Shown: positions 45,218 to 55,442, counted from the stretch's first letter. The stretch: DNA of 64,000 bases from Achromobacter sp. Marseille-Q4962 (GCF_943737005.1 NZ_CALSFU010000010.1:1-64000); one strand, 5' to 3'. Program-made: numbers and translations. The notes: a model not told the origin generated them from the letters alone.

Positions 45218-48200
45218 CTATTCAGACGCTGGGCGGGCTTCCGGCGGCGAGGCGGGCCGCTGCGGGGCTGGCGGCGGATGCGCGTCGTGCGCGGCCCGCC
45301 CGGGTTTCTTGCGTGCGGAGGCGATCAGGGAATAGGCCACCGGCACGACGAACAAGGTCAATAGTGTACCCAGCATCAGGCCGCCCACCAGCACCCAGCC
45401 GATCTGCTGCCGCGATTCCGCCCCCGCGCCCTGCGAAAGCGCCAGCGGCACCGTGCCCAGCACCATGGCGCCCGTGGTCATCAGGATGGGCCGCAGGCGC
45501 AGCACGCTGGCGCGGACCACGGCGTCCATCAGCTCCAGCCCCTCGTCGCGCAATTGGTTGGCGAATTCGACAATGAGAATGCCGTGCTTGGTGATGAGGC
45601 CGACCAGGGTGATGAGCCCGATCTGGCTGTAGATCGACAGCGTGCCGCCGGAGAGCCACAGCGCCAGGAGCGCCCCGGTCATGGAAAGCGGCACCGAAAG
45701 CATGATGATGAAGGGATTGCGCCAGCTCTCGAACTGGGCGGCCAGCACCAGGTAGATGAACGCCAGCGCCATGCCGAACACCAGGTAGATACTGCCGGAG
45801 GAGTCGCGGAATTCGCGCGACTGGCCGTCCAGGTCGGTCACCACCGTATGAGGCAGGACGTCGCGCGCCACCTGGTGCATGTGGGTCAGCACCTCGCCCA
45901 GGGCATACCCGGGCGCCACGGCCGCCTCGACCTTGACGGCGCGCAGCCGGTTGAAGTGGTTAAGCGATTGCGGCGAAACGCCTTCGTGCACGCTGAGCAG
46001 GTTGTCGAGCTGGACCATGCTGCCGTCTCGCGCCCGCACGTAGATGCCGGAGATGTCGTTGGGATTGGCGCGATCGCGCGGCGTAACCTGCACGATGACG
46101 TCGTACTGCTCGCCCTCGTCCTTGTAGCGCGTGACCTGGCGGCCGCCCAGCATGGATTCCAGGGTGCGGCCCACGGTGTCCACGTTCGCGCCCACGTCGG
46201 CCATCTTGTCGCGGTCCACCCGCACCCGCAGCTCGGGCGTGTTCAGGCGCAGGTCGGTGTCCAGGTTGATCAGGCCGGGATACTTGCGCAACTCCTCCAG
46301 GAACACGTCGGTCAGCCGGGACAGCTCCGCATAGGACGCCTGGCTCATGATGATGAACTCCACCGGCTTGGAGCGCGCCGACTGGCCCAGCGACGGCGGA
46401 TTGGTGGGGAAGGCCTTGACGCCGGGCAGGGAAGCGAACTGCGGCTGGAGCATCTGGGTGATTTCCTGCTGCCGGCGCGTGCGCTGCTCCCAGGGCTTGA
46501 GCCGCAGGATGGCGGTGCCGTCGGTTACCGTGGGAAAGCCCACCGTCATCTGCACGCCGCTGGCCTCGGGAATGGCATCGTAGAACTTCTCGATGCCCAT
46601 CATGCTTTCCAGCGTGTAGTTCAGGGTGGCCCCCTCGGGCGCGTTCACGATGCCGAACACCACGCCGCGGTCTTCGATGGGCGCCAGTTCGCTCTTGACG
46701 ATCTTGAACAGCACGCCGCTGGCCAGCGCGACCAGCAGCCCCACCGTCACCACCAGCGCGCGGTGGCGCAGCGCGCCGCGCAGCAGGCGGCTGTAGCCGT
46801 TGCCCAGCGCCACCAGCCAGCCTTCGATCAGGTTGTACCAGCGGCTGTGGCTGCTCTGGTGGCGCAGCAGCACCGAGCACATCATGGGCGTGAGCGTCAG
46901 GGCCACGAAGCCCGACACCAGCACGGCGCCCGCCAGCGCCAGCGCGAACTCGATGAACAGCCGCCCGGTGCGGCCGGTGGCGAACGCCAGCGGCGCATAG
47001 ACGGTGACCAGCGTCAGCGTCATGGCCACCACGGCGAAGCCGATTTCCTTCGAGCCCTTGATCGCGGCCTGCTTGCGCGGCATGCCGTCTTCGATGTGGC
47101 GGAAGATGTTCTCCAGCACCACGATGGCGTCGTCCACCACCAGGCCGATGGCCAGCACCATGGCCAGCAGCGTCAGCGTATTGATGGAGAAGCCGAACAG
47201 GTACATGAGGGCGCAGGCGCCCACCAGCGACACGGGAATGGTGACGATGGGGATGATGCTGGCGCGCAGGTTGCGCAGGAAAAAGAAGATCACCAGCACC
47301 ACCAGCACGATGGCCTCGCCGATGGTGTGGAACACCGAATCGATGGAGCGTTCGATGAACACCGAGGAGTCGTAGGCGATGTTCAGCTTCATGCCCGCCG
47401 GCAGGGTTTCGTTGAGCCGTGCCACTTCTTCGCGCACCGCCTGAGAGAGCTCCAGCGGGTTGGCCGTGGACTGGCGTGTGAGCCCGATATTGATGGCCGA
47501 CTTGCCGTTGAAGCGCGACAGGACGCGGTCGTTGGCGGCCCCGATTTCCACCCGGGCCACGTCGCGCATCCGCACCGGATACCCCCTCACGTTGGCGACG
47601 ATGACGTCCTCGAACTGCGCGGGCGTCTGCAGGTCGGTGGACGACACCACCGAGAACTCCCGCGCCCGCGACTCAATGCGGCCGGCGGGGATTTCCACGT
47701 TCTGGCTGCGCAGCGCCGATTCCACGTCCTGCACCGTCAGGCCATAGGCGGCGAGCTTGTCGCGGTCCACGTAAATCCGCATGGACGGCAGGCGCTCGCC
47801 GAAGACGCGCACTTCGGCCGCGCCGGGCAGCACCGACAGGCGCGTCTTGATGTAGCGGTTGATGTAGTCGGACGTCTGGATGGCCGAGTACGAGCCGGCC
47901 TCGACCGCGATGTAGATGATGGGCTGCGAATCGGCCTCGACCTTGCCGATGATGGGCTCGTCGATCTCGTCGGGCAGGAAGCGGCGCGCGCGCGACACCT
48001 TGTCGCGCACCTCGGCCGCGGCGGCGTCGGGGTCGCGCGACAGGTTGAACTTGATGTTGATGAGGCTGCGCTCGGAACGGCTGCGCGAGGTCATGACGTT
48101 GACCCCCTCGATGCCGGCGAGCTGGTCTTCGAGGGGCTTGGTGACCTGGGACTCGATCACCTCCGGCGAGGCGCCTTTGTAGGTGGTGTCCACCGACACG

Positions 48201-48331
48201 ATGGGCTCATCGATGCGGGGGTACTCGCGCACCGAGAGGCGCGAGTATGAGATGAGGCCGATCAGGACGATGATCAGCGACAACACCGAGGCGAAGACAG
48301 GCCGGTTGATGCAGGTTTCGGAAATGCGCAT
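45218..48331 (-). CDS. RND efflux permease, HAE1 family
   Basis: A 1037-residue inner-membrane drug/proton antiporter of AcrB/MexF size. It starts MRISETCINRPVFASVLSLI, has twelve membrane segments in two halves, porter domains with the YSAIQTSDYINRYIK stretch, and the proton-relay pair in GLVVDDAIVVLENIF on helix 4. A paired adaptor gene lies 48 bp upstream; no outer-membrane channel gene is adjacent, so a shared channel is likely. It separates dnaQ from rnhA. Substrates unknown. Confidence 0.93.
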   Translation of the reverse strand: MRISETCINRPVFASVLSLIIVLIGLISYSRLSVREYPRIDEPIVSVDTTYKGASPEVIESQVTKPLEDQLAGIEGVNVMTSRSRSERSLINIKFNLSRDPDAAAAEVRDKVSRARRFLPDEIDEPIIGKVEADSQPIIYIAVEAGSYSAIQTSDYINRYIKTRLSVLPGAAEVRVFGERLPSMRIYVDRDKLAAYGLTVQDVESALRSQNVEIPAGRIESRAREFSVVSSTDLQTPAQFEDVIVANVRGYPVRMRDVARVEIGAANDRVLSRFNGKSAINIGLTRQSTANPLELSQAVREEVARLNETLPAGMKLNIAYDSSVFIERSIDSVFHTIGEAIVLVVLVIFFFLRNLRASIIPIVTIPVSLVGACALMYLFGFSINTLTLLAMVLAIGLVVDDAIVVLENIFRHIEDGMPRKQAAIKGSKEIGFAVVAMTLTLVTVYAPLAFATGRTGRLFIEFALALAGAVLVSGFVALTLTPMMCSVLLRHQSSHSRWYNLIEGWLVALGNGYSRLLRGALRHRALVVTVGLLVALASGVLFKIVKSELAPIEDRGVVFGIVNAPEGATLNYTLESMMGIEKFYDAIPEASGVQMTVGFPTVTDGTAILRLKPWEQRTRRQQEITQMLQPQFASLPGVKAFPTNPPSLGQSARSKPVEFIIMSQASYAELSRLTDVFLEELRKYPGLINLDTDLRLNTPELRVRVDRDKMADVGANVDTVGRTLESMLGGRQVTRYKDEGEQYDVIVQVTPRDRANPNDISGIYVRARDGSMVQLDNLLSVHEGVSPQSLNHFNRLRAVKVEAAVAPGYALGEVLTHMHQVARDVLPHTVVTDLDGQSREFRDSSGSIYLVFGMALAFIYLVLAAQFESWRNPFIIMLSVPLSMTGALLALWLSGGTLSIYSQIGLITLVGLITKHGILIVEFANQLRDEGLELMDAVVRASVLRLRPILMTTGAMVLGTVPLALSQGAGAESRQQIGWVLVGGLMLGTLLTLFVVPVAYSLIASARKKPGRAAHDAHPPPAPQRPASPPEARPASE

Positions 48332-48379
48332 GAAAACCGCTCCTGAGAGATTGGGGCGCGTTACCCCAGGCGCGCGCCG

Positions 48380-49468
48380 TCAGGCGCCGCTGCCCACGAC
48401 CTGCACGGGCGCGCCGTCGGTGACGCGCTGCAGGCCGGACACCACGAGCTGGTCGCCCGCGACCACGCCGGTGAGGATTTCGACCTGTCCCTCGCGGCGC
48501 TCGCCGATCGTGACTTCGCGGCGCTCGGCCACGCCGTCCCTGACCCGATAGACGTACTGCGTTTCGCCGGAGGGCGCCAGCGCGGCCTCCGGCGCGACCA
48601 GGGCCTTGTCCTCGCGGAAATAGAGCTGCACGCGCGCGAACATGCCGGGCCGCAGCTTGGCATCCTGGTTGGCCACGGTGGCGCGCAGCAGGATGGAGCG
48701 GCCGCCCGCGTCCACCAGCGGGCTCACGGCGTAGACCGCGCCCTCGCGTTCTTCGCCGGGCAGCGCGTCCAGGCGCAGCAGCAGGCGCTGCCCCACCTGG
48801 ACCTTGCTCAGGTACATCTCGGGCACGCGGAAATCGACCTTGAGCGGATCGATCGCTTCCAGCGGCGCGAGATCCTGCCCTTCGCTGACGTAATCGCCCA
48901 CCGAAACGCTGCGCAGCCCCACCATGCCGGAAAAGGGCGCCGAGATCGTCATCTTGTCCAGGCGCGCCTGCGCCAGGGAGACGGCGGCCTGCTGCACCTT
49001 GAGCGTACTGGCCGCCTCGTCGCGCGCCTGCTGGCTGACGAAACCCTTGCCCTGCAGCTCGACCGCGCGGCGATAGTGGCTCTGCGCCAGCGTCAGATTG
49101 GCGCGCGCCTGCTCCAGCTCGGCGCGCGGCACGGAGTCGTCCAGCCGGATCAGCGTCTGGCCGCGCCGCACCGGCTGCCCTTCCTTGAATTCAATGGCCT
49201 GGATGCGCCCCGCGACTTCGGGACGCAGCATGACGGACTCGTCGGAACGCAGGCTGCCCACGGCCGACAGTCCGCGGGGAAAGGGCACTTCCTTGACCTG
49301 GCCCACCTGCACGCGCACCGCCGCCTTGGACGCCTGCGTTGCGGGCGCGGTCGCGACGGCGCCGGCCTGGCCGCCGGCCGGCGCGAGCCAGCGCGGCGCA
49401 TAGACGCCCAGCGCGGCCCCCACGGCCAATCCCGCCGCCAGGGCGGACAGCAGTACTGCGTTTTTCAT
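48380..49468 (-). CDS. RND efflux periplasmic adaptor (membrane fusion protein)
   Basis: A 362-residue adaptor with an N-terminal membrane anchor (about 5-22), a biotinyl-lipoyl-like half (VAGRIQAIEFKEGQPVRRGQ), a helical hairpin (LEQARANLTLAQSHYRRAVE), the second lipoyl half (ISAPFSGMVGLRSVSVGDYV) and beta-barrel domains (PGMFARVQLYF). ATG at 49468 follows AGAAGGAG. It links the RND permease encoded directly downstream to an outer-membrane channel. No regulator gene is beside it. Confidence 0.92.
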   Translation of the reverse strand: MKNAVLLSALAAGLAVGAALGVYAPRWLAPAGGQAGAVATAPATQASKAAVRVQVGQVKEVPFPRGLSAVGSLRSDESVMLRPEVAGRIQAIEFKEGQPVRRGQTLIRLDDSVPRAELEQARANLTLAQSHYRRAVELQGKGFVSQQARDEAASTLKVQQAAVSLAQARLDKMTISAPFSGMVGLRSVSVGDYVSEGQDLAPLEAIDPLKVDFRVPEMYLSKVQVGQRLLLRLDALPGEEREGAVYAVSPLVDAGGRSILLRATVANQDAKLRPGMFARVQLYFREDKALVAPEAALAPSGETQYVYRVRDGVAERREVTIGERREGQVEILTGVVAGDQLVVSGLQRVTDGAPVQVVGSGA

Positions 49469-49628
49469 GCGCGTAAGAAGGAGAATGGAAGGGGAACCGC
49501 CCCGGTCATGCCCCAGCCCGGGGGCCCGGGATCGTGGGCGGGGTAGGCACTTTAGCACCCGCGTTTACATACTGGAACATTCCAGCCGCCGCGACGGGGC
49601 CCCCGCCCCCCAAAACCAGGGTTTATCC

Positions 49629-50099
49629 TCATGCCGCGGGCCGGCCGCGCCGGGCGGCCGCCACGCCTTCGTTGGCCAGCTGGTCGGCGCGCTCGTTGCC
49701 CGGATCGCCGGCATGGCCCCGCACCCAGCGCCACGACACCCGGTGGCGGCCCACCTGCTCGTCCAGCGCCTGCCAAAGCTCGGCGTTCTTGACCGGCTTC
49801 TTGTCGGCGGTCATCCAGCCCCGCCGCTTCCAATTGGCCAGCCATTCCGTCATGCCCTTCATGACGTACTGCGAATCGGTATGGATGATGACGGCGCAAG
49901 GCCGCTTCAGCGCCCGCAGCCCCTGGATGACGGCAAGCAGTTCCATCCGGTTGTTGGTGGTGAGCGCCTCGCCGCCGTGCATGGTCTTTTCGTGCGCGCC
50001 CGCGCGCATCAGCACCCCCCATCCTCCCGGTCCCGGGTTGCCCTTGCAGGCTCCGTCCGTCCACATTTCAACTTGTTCGCTGGGCTTGTCGTGCTCCAT
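49629..50099 (-). CDS. rnhA: ribonuclease HI
   Basis: Cleaves RNA in RNA-DNA hybrids. The 156-residue enzyme has the four acidic metal ligands in [17 protein letters not shown] (Asp near 14), [13 protein letters not shown] (Glu), [11 protein letters not shown] (Asp) and [16 protein letters not shown] (Asp, with the flexible His). It lies 46 bp downstream of a YafS-like methyltransferase on the same strand. Confidence 0.95.
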   Translation of the reverse strand: MEHDKPSEQVEMWTDGACKGNPGPGGWGVLMRAGAHEKTMHGGEALTTNNRMELLAVIQGLRALKRPCAVIIHTDSQYVMKGMTEWLANWKRRGWMTADKKPVKNAELWQALDEQVGRHRVSWRWVRGHAGDPGNERADQLANEGVAAARRGRPAA

Positions 50100-50145
50100 G
50101 GCGCTGCTGGCATTCCTTGTATCGTACTGCGTGCATCCGGCCGGA

Positions 50146-50925
50146 TCAGAAGCCGTCCAGCCGGTCCCGGGCCTGGCGGTTGACCACGACCGATGCCGCG
50201 CGCGCGCGCTTCGGCCGGGTTTTCCAGGCAGGCCCAATGATACGCATGCCGGCCACCCGCTTGACCGCGGCCACCATGTAGACGGCCCCTCCGAGGCCCC
50301 ACCAGCGCGCCCCGGCCCGCTCCATGAAGCTCCAGCGCTGCAGCCATTTCTCGGTGCGGCAGGCCGGCGCATAGCAGCCGAACCGGCTGTCGTCGGCTTC
50401 CAGCGACAGCAGCTTGAACCAGTCTTTCAGCCGCGCCAGCGACACCTGGGAAGACGGCGGCTGGGGCAGCCAGGGCTCCATGCCCGGCATGCGCGTGCGC
50501 GCGCCCCACAGGCTCCAGGGATTGAAGCCGGAGATCACCACGCGCCCTTCCGGCACCAGCACGCGTTCGACTTCGCGCAGGACCTTGTGAGGGTCCGGCG
50601 TGCATTCGAAGGTGTGGGGCAGGATGAGCAGGTCCACGCTCTGCGACTCGAACGGCAGGGCCTCGGGCTCGGCCAGCGCCACACGCGACTGCCAGCCGGC
50701 GCGCGCGTCGGCGCCGGGCATCTCGGCGCCCACGTAGCCCTTGAACGGCATGCGGTTCGCCCGCAGCAGGTTCAGGTCGCCCAGGCCGACCTGCCAGGCG
50801 TAATATCCGAAGACATCCGAGACCGCCGCGTCGAACTGCGCGCGCTCCCAGGCCAGGACATATTGCCCGGGCGGAGTCTGGAACCATTCGGCCAGTTCTA
50901 CAATCGGCGGAGTTTCTTCTGCCAC
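50146..50925 (-). CDS. YafS-like SAM-dependent methyltransferase
   Basis: A 259-residue class I methyltransferase. The family opening [20 protein letters not shown] is followed by the binding region, [20 protein letters not shown] and [24 protein letters not shown]. The first glycine loop is degenerate, as in YafS. GTG at 50925 follows AAGGA and is 21 bp from the divergent gloB start. Substrate unknown. Order gloB-yafS-rnhA matches E. coli. Confidence 0.85.
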   Translation of the reverse strand: MAEETPPIVELAEWFQTPPGQYVLAWERAQFDAAVSDVFGYYAWQVGLGDLNLLRANRMPFKGYVGAEMPGADARAGWQSRVALAEPEALPFESQSVDLLILPHTFECTPDPHKVLREVERVLVPEGRVVISGFNPWSLWGARTRMPGMEPWLPQPPSSQVSLARLKDWFKLLSLEADDSRFGCYAPACRTEKWLQRWSFMERAGARWWGLGGAVYMVAAVKRVAGMRIIGPAWKTRPKRARAASVVVNRQARDRLDGF

Positions 50926-50946
50926 GTTCTCTGTTCCTTGGAATCC

Positions 50947-51768
50947 ATGCAAGCCCCGACCGCCCCCGCCGGCGGCCGCGAGCGCAATGCCGCGGTCGTG
51001 CCCCTGCCCGCTTTCACGGACAACTACATCTGGGCCTTCGCCCACGACGGACTGGCCGCCGTGGTCGACCCGGGCGAGGCGGCGCCCGTGCTGCGCTGGC
51101 TCGACGAACAGGGCCTGAAGCTGCGCGCCATTCTACTCACGCACCACCACGGCGATCATGTCGGCGGCGTTCCGGAATTGTCACGCATCAAGGGCCTCAC
51201 CGTATACGGGCCGGCGCGCGAACGCCTGCCGCGCTGCGACGTGGCGCTGGCCGAGGGCGACCGGGTGATCCTGCCCGAGCTCGACGTGGACCTGCGGGTG
51301 CTCGACGTGCCGGGGCATACGGCGGGGCACATCGCCTATGCGGGACGGGCGGGCGGCGAGGAACCCGTGCTGTTCTGCGGCGACACGCTGTTTTCGGGCG
51401 GCTGTGGCCGCCTGTTCGAGGGCACGGCCGCGCAAATGCTTGATTCCTTGGATAAATTCGCCAATTTACCTGCGGATACAAAGGTTTTTTGCGCACACGA
51501 GTACACTCTAGCGAATTTGCGCTGGGCCCTGGCGGTGGATCCCGACAACCAAAGCCTGCACCAGTGCTACCAGCGAGCCCGGCAATTGCGCGCGCAAGAT
51601 CTTCCCACCCTGCCGTCCACCATCGGCCAGGAATGCGCAATCAATCCGTTCTTGCGGACTCGTCAATCCGGCGTCGCGCACGCCGCCGAACGGCACGCGG
51701 GGCGCTCGCCCCTGGCGCCCGCCGAGGTCTTCGCCTCGCTTCGTGAATGGAAGAACGATTTCAAGTGA
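50947..51768 (+). CDS. gloB: hydroxyacylglutathione hydrolase, glyoxalase II
   Basis: Hydrolyses S-D-lactoylglutathione to D-lactate and glutathione in methylglyoxal detoxification. The 273-residue metallo-beta-lactamase-fold enzyme has THHHGDHVGG (about 61-70), VPGHTAGHIAY, CGDTLFSGGCGRLFEG and the C-terminal domain start CAHEYTLANLRWAL. It is divergent from the methyltransferase and 7 bp ahead of mltD. Confidence 0.94.
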   Translation: MQAPTAPAGGRERNAAVVPLPAFTDNYIWAFAHDGLAAVVDPGEAAPVLRWLDEQGLKLRAILLTHHHGDHVGGVPELSRIKGLTVYGPARERLPRCDVALAEGDRVILPELDVDLRVLDVPGHTAGHIAYAGRAGGEEPVLFCGDTLFSGGCGRLFEGTAAQMLDSLDKFANLPADTKVFCAHEYTLANLRWALAVDPDNQSLHQCYQRARQLRAQDLPTLPSTIGQECAINPFLRTRQSGVAHAAERHAGRSPLAPAEVFASLREWKNDFK

Positions 51769-51775
51769 TCGCCCG

Positions 51776-53191
51776 ATGAATCTAGCCCGACTCCTTCTGC
51801 CGCTCATGCTGGCAGTCCTCGCCGGTTGCGCAGGAACCAAGACTCACGACAGCAAGAATCTCACCACCAACTCCCAAGGGCGCCTGATCGCCCGGGACAC
51901 CTCCCGCACGGTGGACCTCACCAACCCGCCCGCCGACGCCTGGGACCGCATCCGCCGCGGTTTCGCCATCCCCAACCTGAACACCGACCTGTCCCGCCAA
52001 TGGACGGACTACTACGCGTCGCACCCGGAGTCGGTGCAGCGCATGGCCGAGCGCGCGGGCAAGTACCTGTATTTCATCGTCGACGAGATCAACCGCCGGG
52101 GGCTGCCCACCGAGCTGGCGCTGCTGCCGTTCGTGGAAAGCGCCTACAACCCCACCGCCCTGTCGCGTTCCCAGGCCTCCGGCCTGTGGCAGTTCGTGCC
52201 GGCCACCGGCCAGCACTTCAACCTGAAGCAGGACTGGTGGCGCGATGAGCGCCGCGATCCCATCGCCTCCACCTACGCGGCGCTGGACTATCTGGAAAAG
52301 CTGTTCGAGATGCAGGGCGACTGGTACCTGGCCCTGGCCTCGTACAACTGGGGCGAAGGCTCGGTGCAGCGCGCCATCGCCAAGAACGAGGCGGCCGGCC
52401 TGCCCACCGACTACCTGTCGCTGTCCATGCCCGACGAGACGCGCAACTACGTGCCCAAGCTGCAGGCGATCAAGAACATCATCGCCGACCCGCAGCGCTA
52501 CGCGGTGGCGCTGCCGCCGGTGGGCAACACCCCGTATTTCGTGACGGTGCAGAAAAACAGCGACATCGATGTCGAGATCGCCGCCAAGCTGGCCGAGATG
52601 CCGCTGGAGGAATTCAAGGCGCTGAATCCGTCCTTCAACCGCCCGGTGATCCGCGGCGATCACGCGCCCACGCTGCTGCTGCCGGCCGACCGCGTCGAGA
52701 TCTTCAACGCCAACCTGACCAACTACAAGGGCGACCTCAGCTCCTGGAAGATCTATCACACGCGCCGCGGCGAATCGCTGGCCGCCATCGCCAAGCGCTT
52801 CGGCGTGCCGCTGGAGCGGCTGCGCGACATCAACGACATCGGCTCGCGCCAGAAAGTGGCGCGCGGGCAGTCGCTGCTGGTGCCGGGCGACCCGGGCAAC
52901 AACGGCGTGCAGCTCGCCTCGCTGTCGGCGCCCGTGGGCGCGCTCGAAGCCGAGGCGGACGACGCCAGGCCGGCGCCGCGCGCCCGCGCCGCGACCGCGC
53001 CGACGGCCCGCGTGGCCTCCGTGCGGGGCAATGTGCGCACGCACAAGGTGCGCCCGGGAGACACCCTGTTCTCGCTGGCCCGCCAGTACGGCACGACCGT
53101 GGACGCCCTGCGCGCCCTGAACAACCTCAAGAACAGCAGCCTGAAGGTGGGCGCGCAACTGCGCGTGCCCGGCACGGGCGCGCGCGGCTGA
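51776..53191 (+). CDS. mltD: membrane-bound lytic murein transglycosylase D
   Basis: Cleaves peptidoglycan glycan strands with 1,6-anhydro ring formation. The 471-residue lipoprotein has a lipobox LAGC near residue 18, an SLT domain (about 90-250) with the catalytic Glu in LPFVESAYNPTALSRSQASG and GLWQFVPATG, and two LysM modules near 325-365 (YHTRRGESLAAIAKRFGV) and 420-465 (HKVRPGDTLFSLARQYGT). It follows gloB by 7 bp, the same neighbours as in E. coli. Confidence 0.93.
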   Translation: MNLARLLLPLMLAVLAGCAGTKTHDSKNLTTNSQGRLIARDTSRTVDLTNPPADAWDRIRRGFAIPNLNTDLSRQWTDYYASHPESVQRMAERAGKYLYFIVDEINRRGLPTELALLPFVESAYNPTALSRSQASGLWQFVPATGQHFNLKQDWWRDERRDPIASTYAALDYLEKLFEMQGDWYLALASYNWGEGSVQRAIAKNEAAGLPTDYLSLSMPDETRNYVPKLQAIKNIIADPQRYAVALPPVGNTPYFVTVQKNSDIDVEIAAKLAEMPLEEFKALNPSFNRPVIRGDHAPTLLLPADRVEIFNANLTNYKGDLSSWKIYHTRRGESLAAIAKRFGVPLERLRDINDIGSRQKVARGQSLLVPGDPGNNGVQLASLSAPVGALEAEADDARPAPRARAATAPTARVASVRGNVRTHKVRPGDTLFSLARQYGTTVDALRALNNLKNSSLKVGAQLRVPGTGARG

Positions 53192-53208
53192 CGCCGGCGG
53201 GCTCCCGC

Positions 53209-53242
53209 GGCGCGCCCCGGCCTTTGCGCGCCGGGGCGCGCC
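53209..53242. repeat. GC-rich inverted repeat between mltD and fabI
   Basis: Perfect 12-bp arms GGCGCGCCCCGG (53209-53220) and CCGGGGCGCGCC (53231-53242) with a 10-base loop, 17 bp after mltD. No T-tract follows, so it may be a pause site or RNA-stabilising hairpin rather than an intrinsic terminator. Confidence 0.55.
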
Positions 53243-53318
53243 GTCCCTCTCCGTGCGGCCGCCAAAATCCTTAAAATAGTCGGTCTTCAGCAGGACACCA
53301 ATTCCAAAGGACAAAACC

Positions 53319-54104
53319 ATGGGCTTTCTCGCCGGCAAGCGCATTCTCGTCACCGGGGTGCTTTCCAACCGTTCCATCGCATACGGCATCGCGCGCGCCT
53401 GTCACCAGCAAGGCGCCGAGCTGGCGTTTACCTACGTGGGCGACCGCTTCAAGGACCGAGTGGCCGAATTCGCCGCCGAGTTCGGCAGCAAGATAGTCCT
53501 GCCCTGCGACGTCTCCGAAGACGCGCAGATCGACGCCGCCTTCGCGGAGCTCGGCAAATCCTGGGACGGCCTGGACGGCCTGGTGCATTCCATCGGGTTC
53601 GCGCCGCGCGAAGCCATCGCCGGCGACTTCCTGGAGGGCTTGTCGCGCGAAGCCTTCCGCGTGGCCCACGACATCTCGGCCTACAGCTTCCCCGCCCTGG
53701 CCAAGGCGGCGCTGCCGCTGATGCAAGGCCGCAACGGCGCCCTGCTCACCCTCAGCTACCTGGGCGCGGAGCGCGTGGTGCCCAACTACAACACCATGGG
53801 GCTGGCCAAAGCCTCGCTCGAAGCCAGCGTGCGCTATCTCGCCACGTCCCTGGGCCCGCGCGGCATCCGCGCCAACGGCATTTCCGCCGGCCCCATCAAG
53901 ACGCTGGCCGCGAGCGGCATCAAGGACTTCTCGGCCATCCTGAAGTTCGTCGAAACCCAGGCGCCGCTGCGCCGCAATGTCACCATCGAAGACGTGGGCA
54001 ACGTGGCGGCTTTCCTGCTGTCGGACCTGGCGGCGGGCATCACGGGCGAAATCACGCACGTGGACGCCGGCTTCTCCACCGTCGTTCCGGGCATGGAAGA
54101 ATAA
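53319..54104 (+). CDS. fabI: enoyl-[acyl-carrier-protein] reductase FabI
   Basis: NADH-dependent last step of each fatty acid elongation cycle and a triclosan target. The 261-residue short-chain dehydrogenase has the FabI opening [21 protein letters not shown], the Tyr-x6-Lys catalytic pair in YNTMGLAK and the [11 protein letters not shown] loop. A possible -10 TAAAAT lies near 53272. A hairpin with arms CGGGCGGGG/CCCCGCCCG follows the stop by 6 bp. Confidence 0.95.
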   Translation: MGFLAGKRILVTGVLSNRSIAYGIARACHQQGAELAFTYVGDRFKDRVAEFAAEFGSKIVLPCDVSEDAQIDAAFAELGKSWDGLDGLVHSIGFAPREAIAGDFLEGLSREAFRVAHDISAYSFPALAKAALPLMQGRNGALLTLSYLGAERVVPNYNTMGLAKASLEASVRYLATSLGPRGIRANGISAGPIKTLAASGIKDFSAILKFVETQAPLRRNVTIEDVGNVAAFLLSDLAAGITGEITHVDAGFSTVVPGMEE

Positions 54105-54183
54105 GCCCGCCGGGCGGGGTCCGCCCCGCCCGCTTGCGCCGCTGCCCCGTGCGGCGGCGCTTCCAACCTTGCCCCGGGCCTGC

Positions 54184-54582
54184 TCAGGCCGGGCGCACGA
54201 TGAGCGTGGACACTTGCACGTCCACCGCCGTCATCAGCTTGTGGACCGGGCATTTCTCGGCCACCCCCAGCAGCTCGTCGATCTGCGCGTCCGACAGGCC
54301 GCCATGCAGCGTGAGCTTGGCCGTCAGCCGATAGACGCCGCGGCGCTCTTCGCTGGCGTCGCGCACCACCTCCACGTCCACCGCTTCCAGCGGCAGGCCC
54401 TTGCGCCGCGCATACACCATCAGCGTCATGGCCTTGCAGCCGCCCAGGGCCGTATCGAAATAGTCATGGGGGTCGGGCCCCTCGCCTTCGGGCCGCGGCA
54501 TGTCCAGCGGCAGCTCGTGGCCCTCGGCGAGGGCGGTGAATTTCAGCGTATTGGGCGCGTTGTGGCGCACGCGGATGCTCAT
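54184..54582 (-). CDS. OsmC family protein
   Basis: A 132-residue OsmC/Ohr-fold protein. The two conserved redox cysteines lie in ALGGCKAMTLM (about 48-58) and AEKCPVHKLM (about 108-117). Members reduce organic hydroperoxides with lipoylated or thiol partners. It is a single gene convergent with fabI. Start at 54582 trims a poor extension. Confidence 0.88.
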   Translation of the reverse strand: MSIRVRHNAPNTLKFTALAEGHELPLDMPRPEGEGPDPHDYFDTALGGCKAMTLMVYARRKGLPLEAVDVEVVRDASEERRGVYRLTAKLTLHGGLSDAQIDELLGVAEKCPVHKLMTAVDVQVSTLIVRPA

Positions 54583-54748
54583 GCAGATCTCCCCTGAAAC
54601 GGCGGCCGGCGCGGCCGCCCATTCCGCTCTTGTAGCATCCGCCGCCCGGCCGCGCACGGCGCCCGCGCCCGGTTACTGACAAAAAGCTGAACTTTTGGCG
54701 GCTGGCGGGGTCTGCCCTGAGTACCCGTTTTCACGACAAGGAACGAAC

Positions 54749-55423
54749 ATGAGCGCAAGACAACTGCTGGACCAGCTGCTGCAATCCGGACAGGGGCTGC
54801 TTTCGGAAGCCTCCGCGCGCACCCGGGGCGCGGCCGGCGACAAGGGCTCTTTCCTGGCCGGCCTGGGCGGCGGCGCCCTGGGAGCCGGCGCGCTGGGCCT
54901 GCTGCTGGGCAGCAAGAAAGCCCGCAAGATCGGCGGCAAGGTCGCCATGTACGGCGGCATGGCGGCGCTGGGCGCGCTGGCCTACCGCGCCTATGCCGAC
55001 TGGCAGCGCAACCAGGCCGGCGCTCCCGGGGGCGAGCCGCAGACGCTGGACCGCCTGCCCGCCCCCCAGGCCGAACAGCACAGCGCGGCGGTGCTGGCCG
55101 CCATGATAGGCGCGGCCAAGGCGGACGGCCATATCGGCCCCGAAGAACGGGCCCTGCTCGACACCGAGATGTCCAAGCTGTCCGCCGACGCCCGGGACCG
55201 CCGCTGGCTGGAGGAAGAACTGTCCCGTCCGCTCGACCCCGCGCAGATCGCCCGGGCGGCGGCCACGCCGGAAATGGCGGCGGAAATGTACCTGGCCAGC
55301 CTCATGGTCGTGGACGAGGAAAGCTACATGGAGCGCGCCTACCTCGACGAACTCGCGCGCCAGCTCAAGCTCGATCCCGGGCTCAAGACCCGGCTGGAGG
55401 AGCACGCCCGCGCCGCGGCGTAG
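54749..55423 (+). CDS. DUF533 / TerB-like protein
   Basis: A 224-residue protein. The N-terminal third is a Gly/Ala-rich stretch with one likely membrane segment (FLAGLGGGALGAGALGLLLG and VAMYGGMAALGALAYRAYA), then a proline linker, then a C-terminal TerB-like helical domain (about 105-220; MIGAAKADGHIGPEERALLD). The acidic loop AKADGHIGPEE may bind metal. E. coli YebE is a relative, reported under envelope-stress control. Function unknown. Confidence 0.83.
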   Translation: MSARQLLDQLLQSGQGLLSEASARTRGAAGDKGSFLAGLGGGALGAGALGLLLGSKKARKIGGKVAMYGGMAALGALAYRAYADWQRNQAGAPGGEPQTLDRLPAPQAEQHSAAVLAAMIGAAKADGHIGPEERALLDTEMSKLSADARDRRWLEEELSRPLDPAQIARAAATPEMAAEMYLASLMVVDEESYMERAYLDELARQLKLDPGLKTRLEEHARAAA

Positions 55424-55442
55424 GCGCGCCGGCCGGGCCGCG

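Noticed and set aside
53209-53242. Inverted repeat as intrinsic terminator of mltD
   Set aside because: The stem is strong but no T-tract follows, so it is listed as a repeat only.
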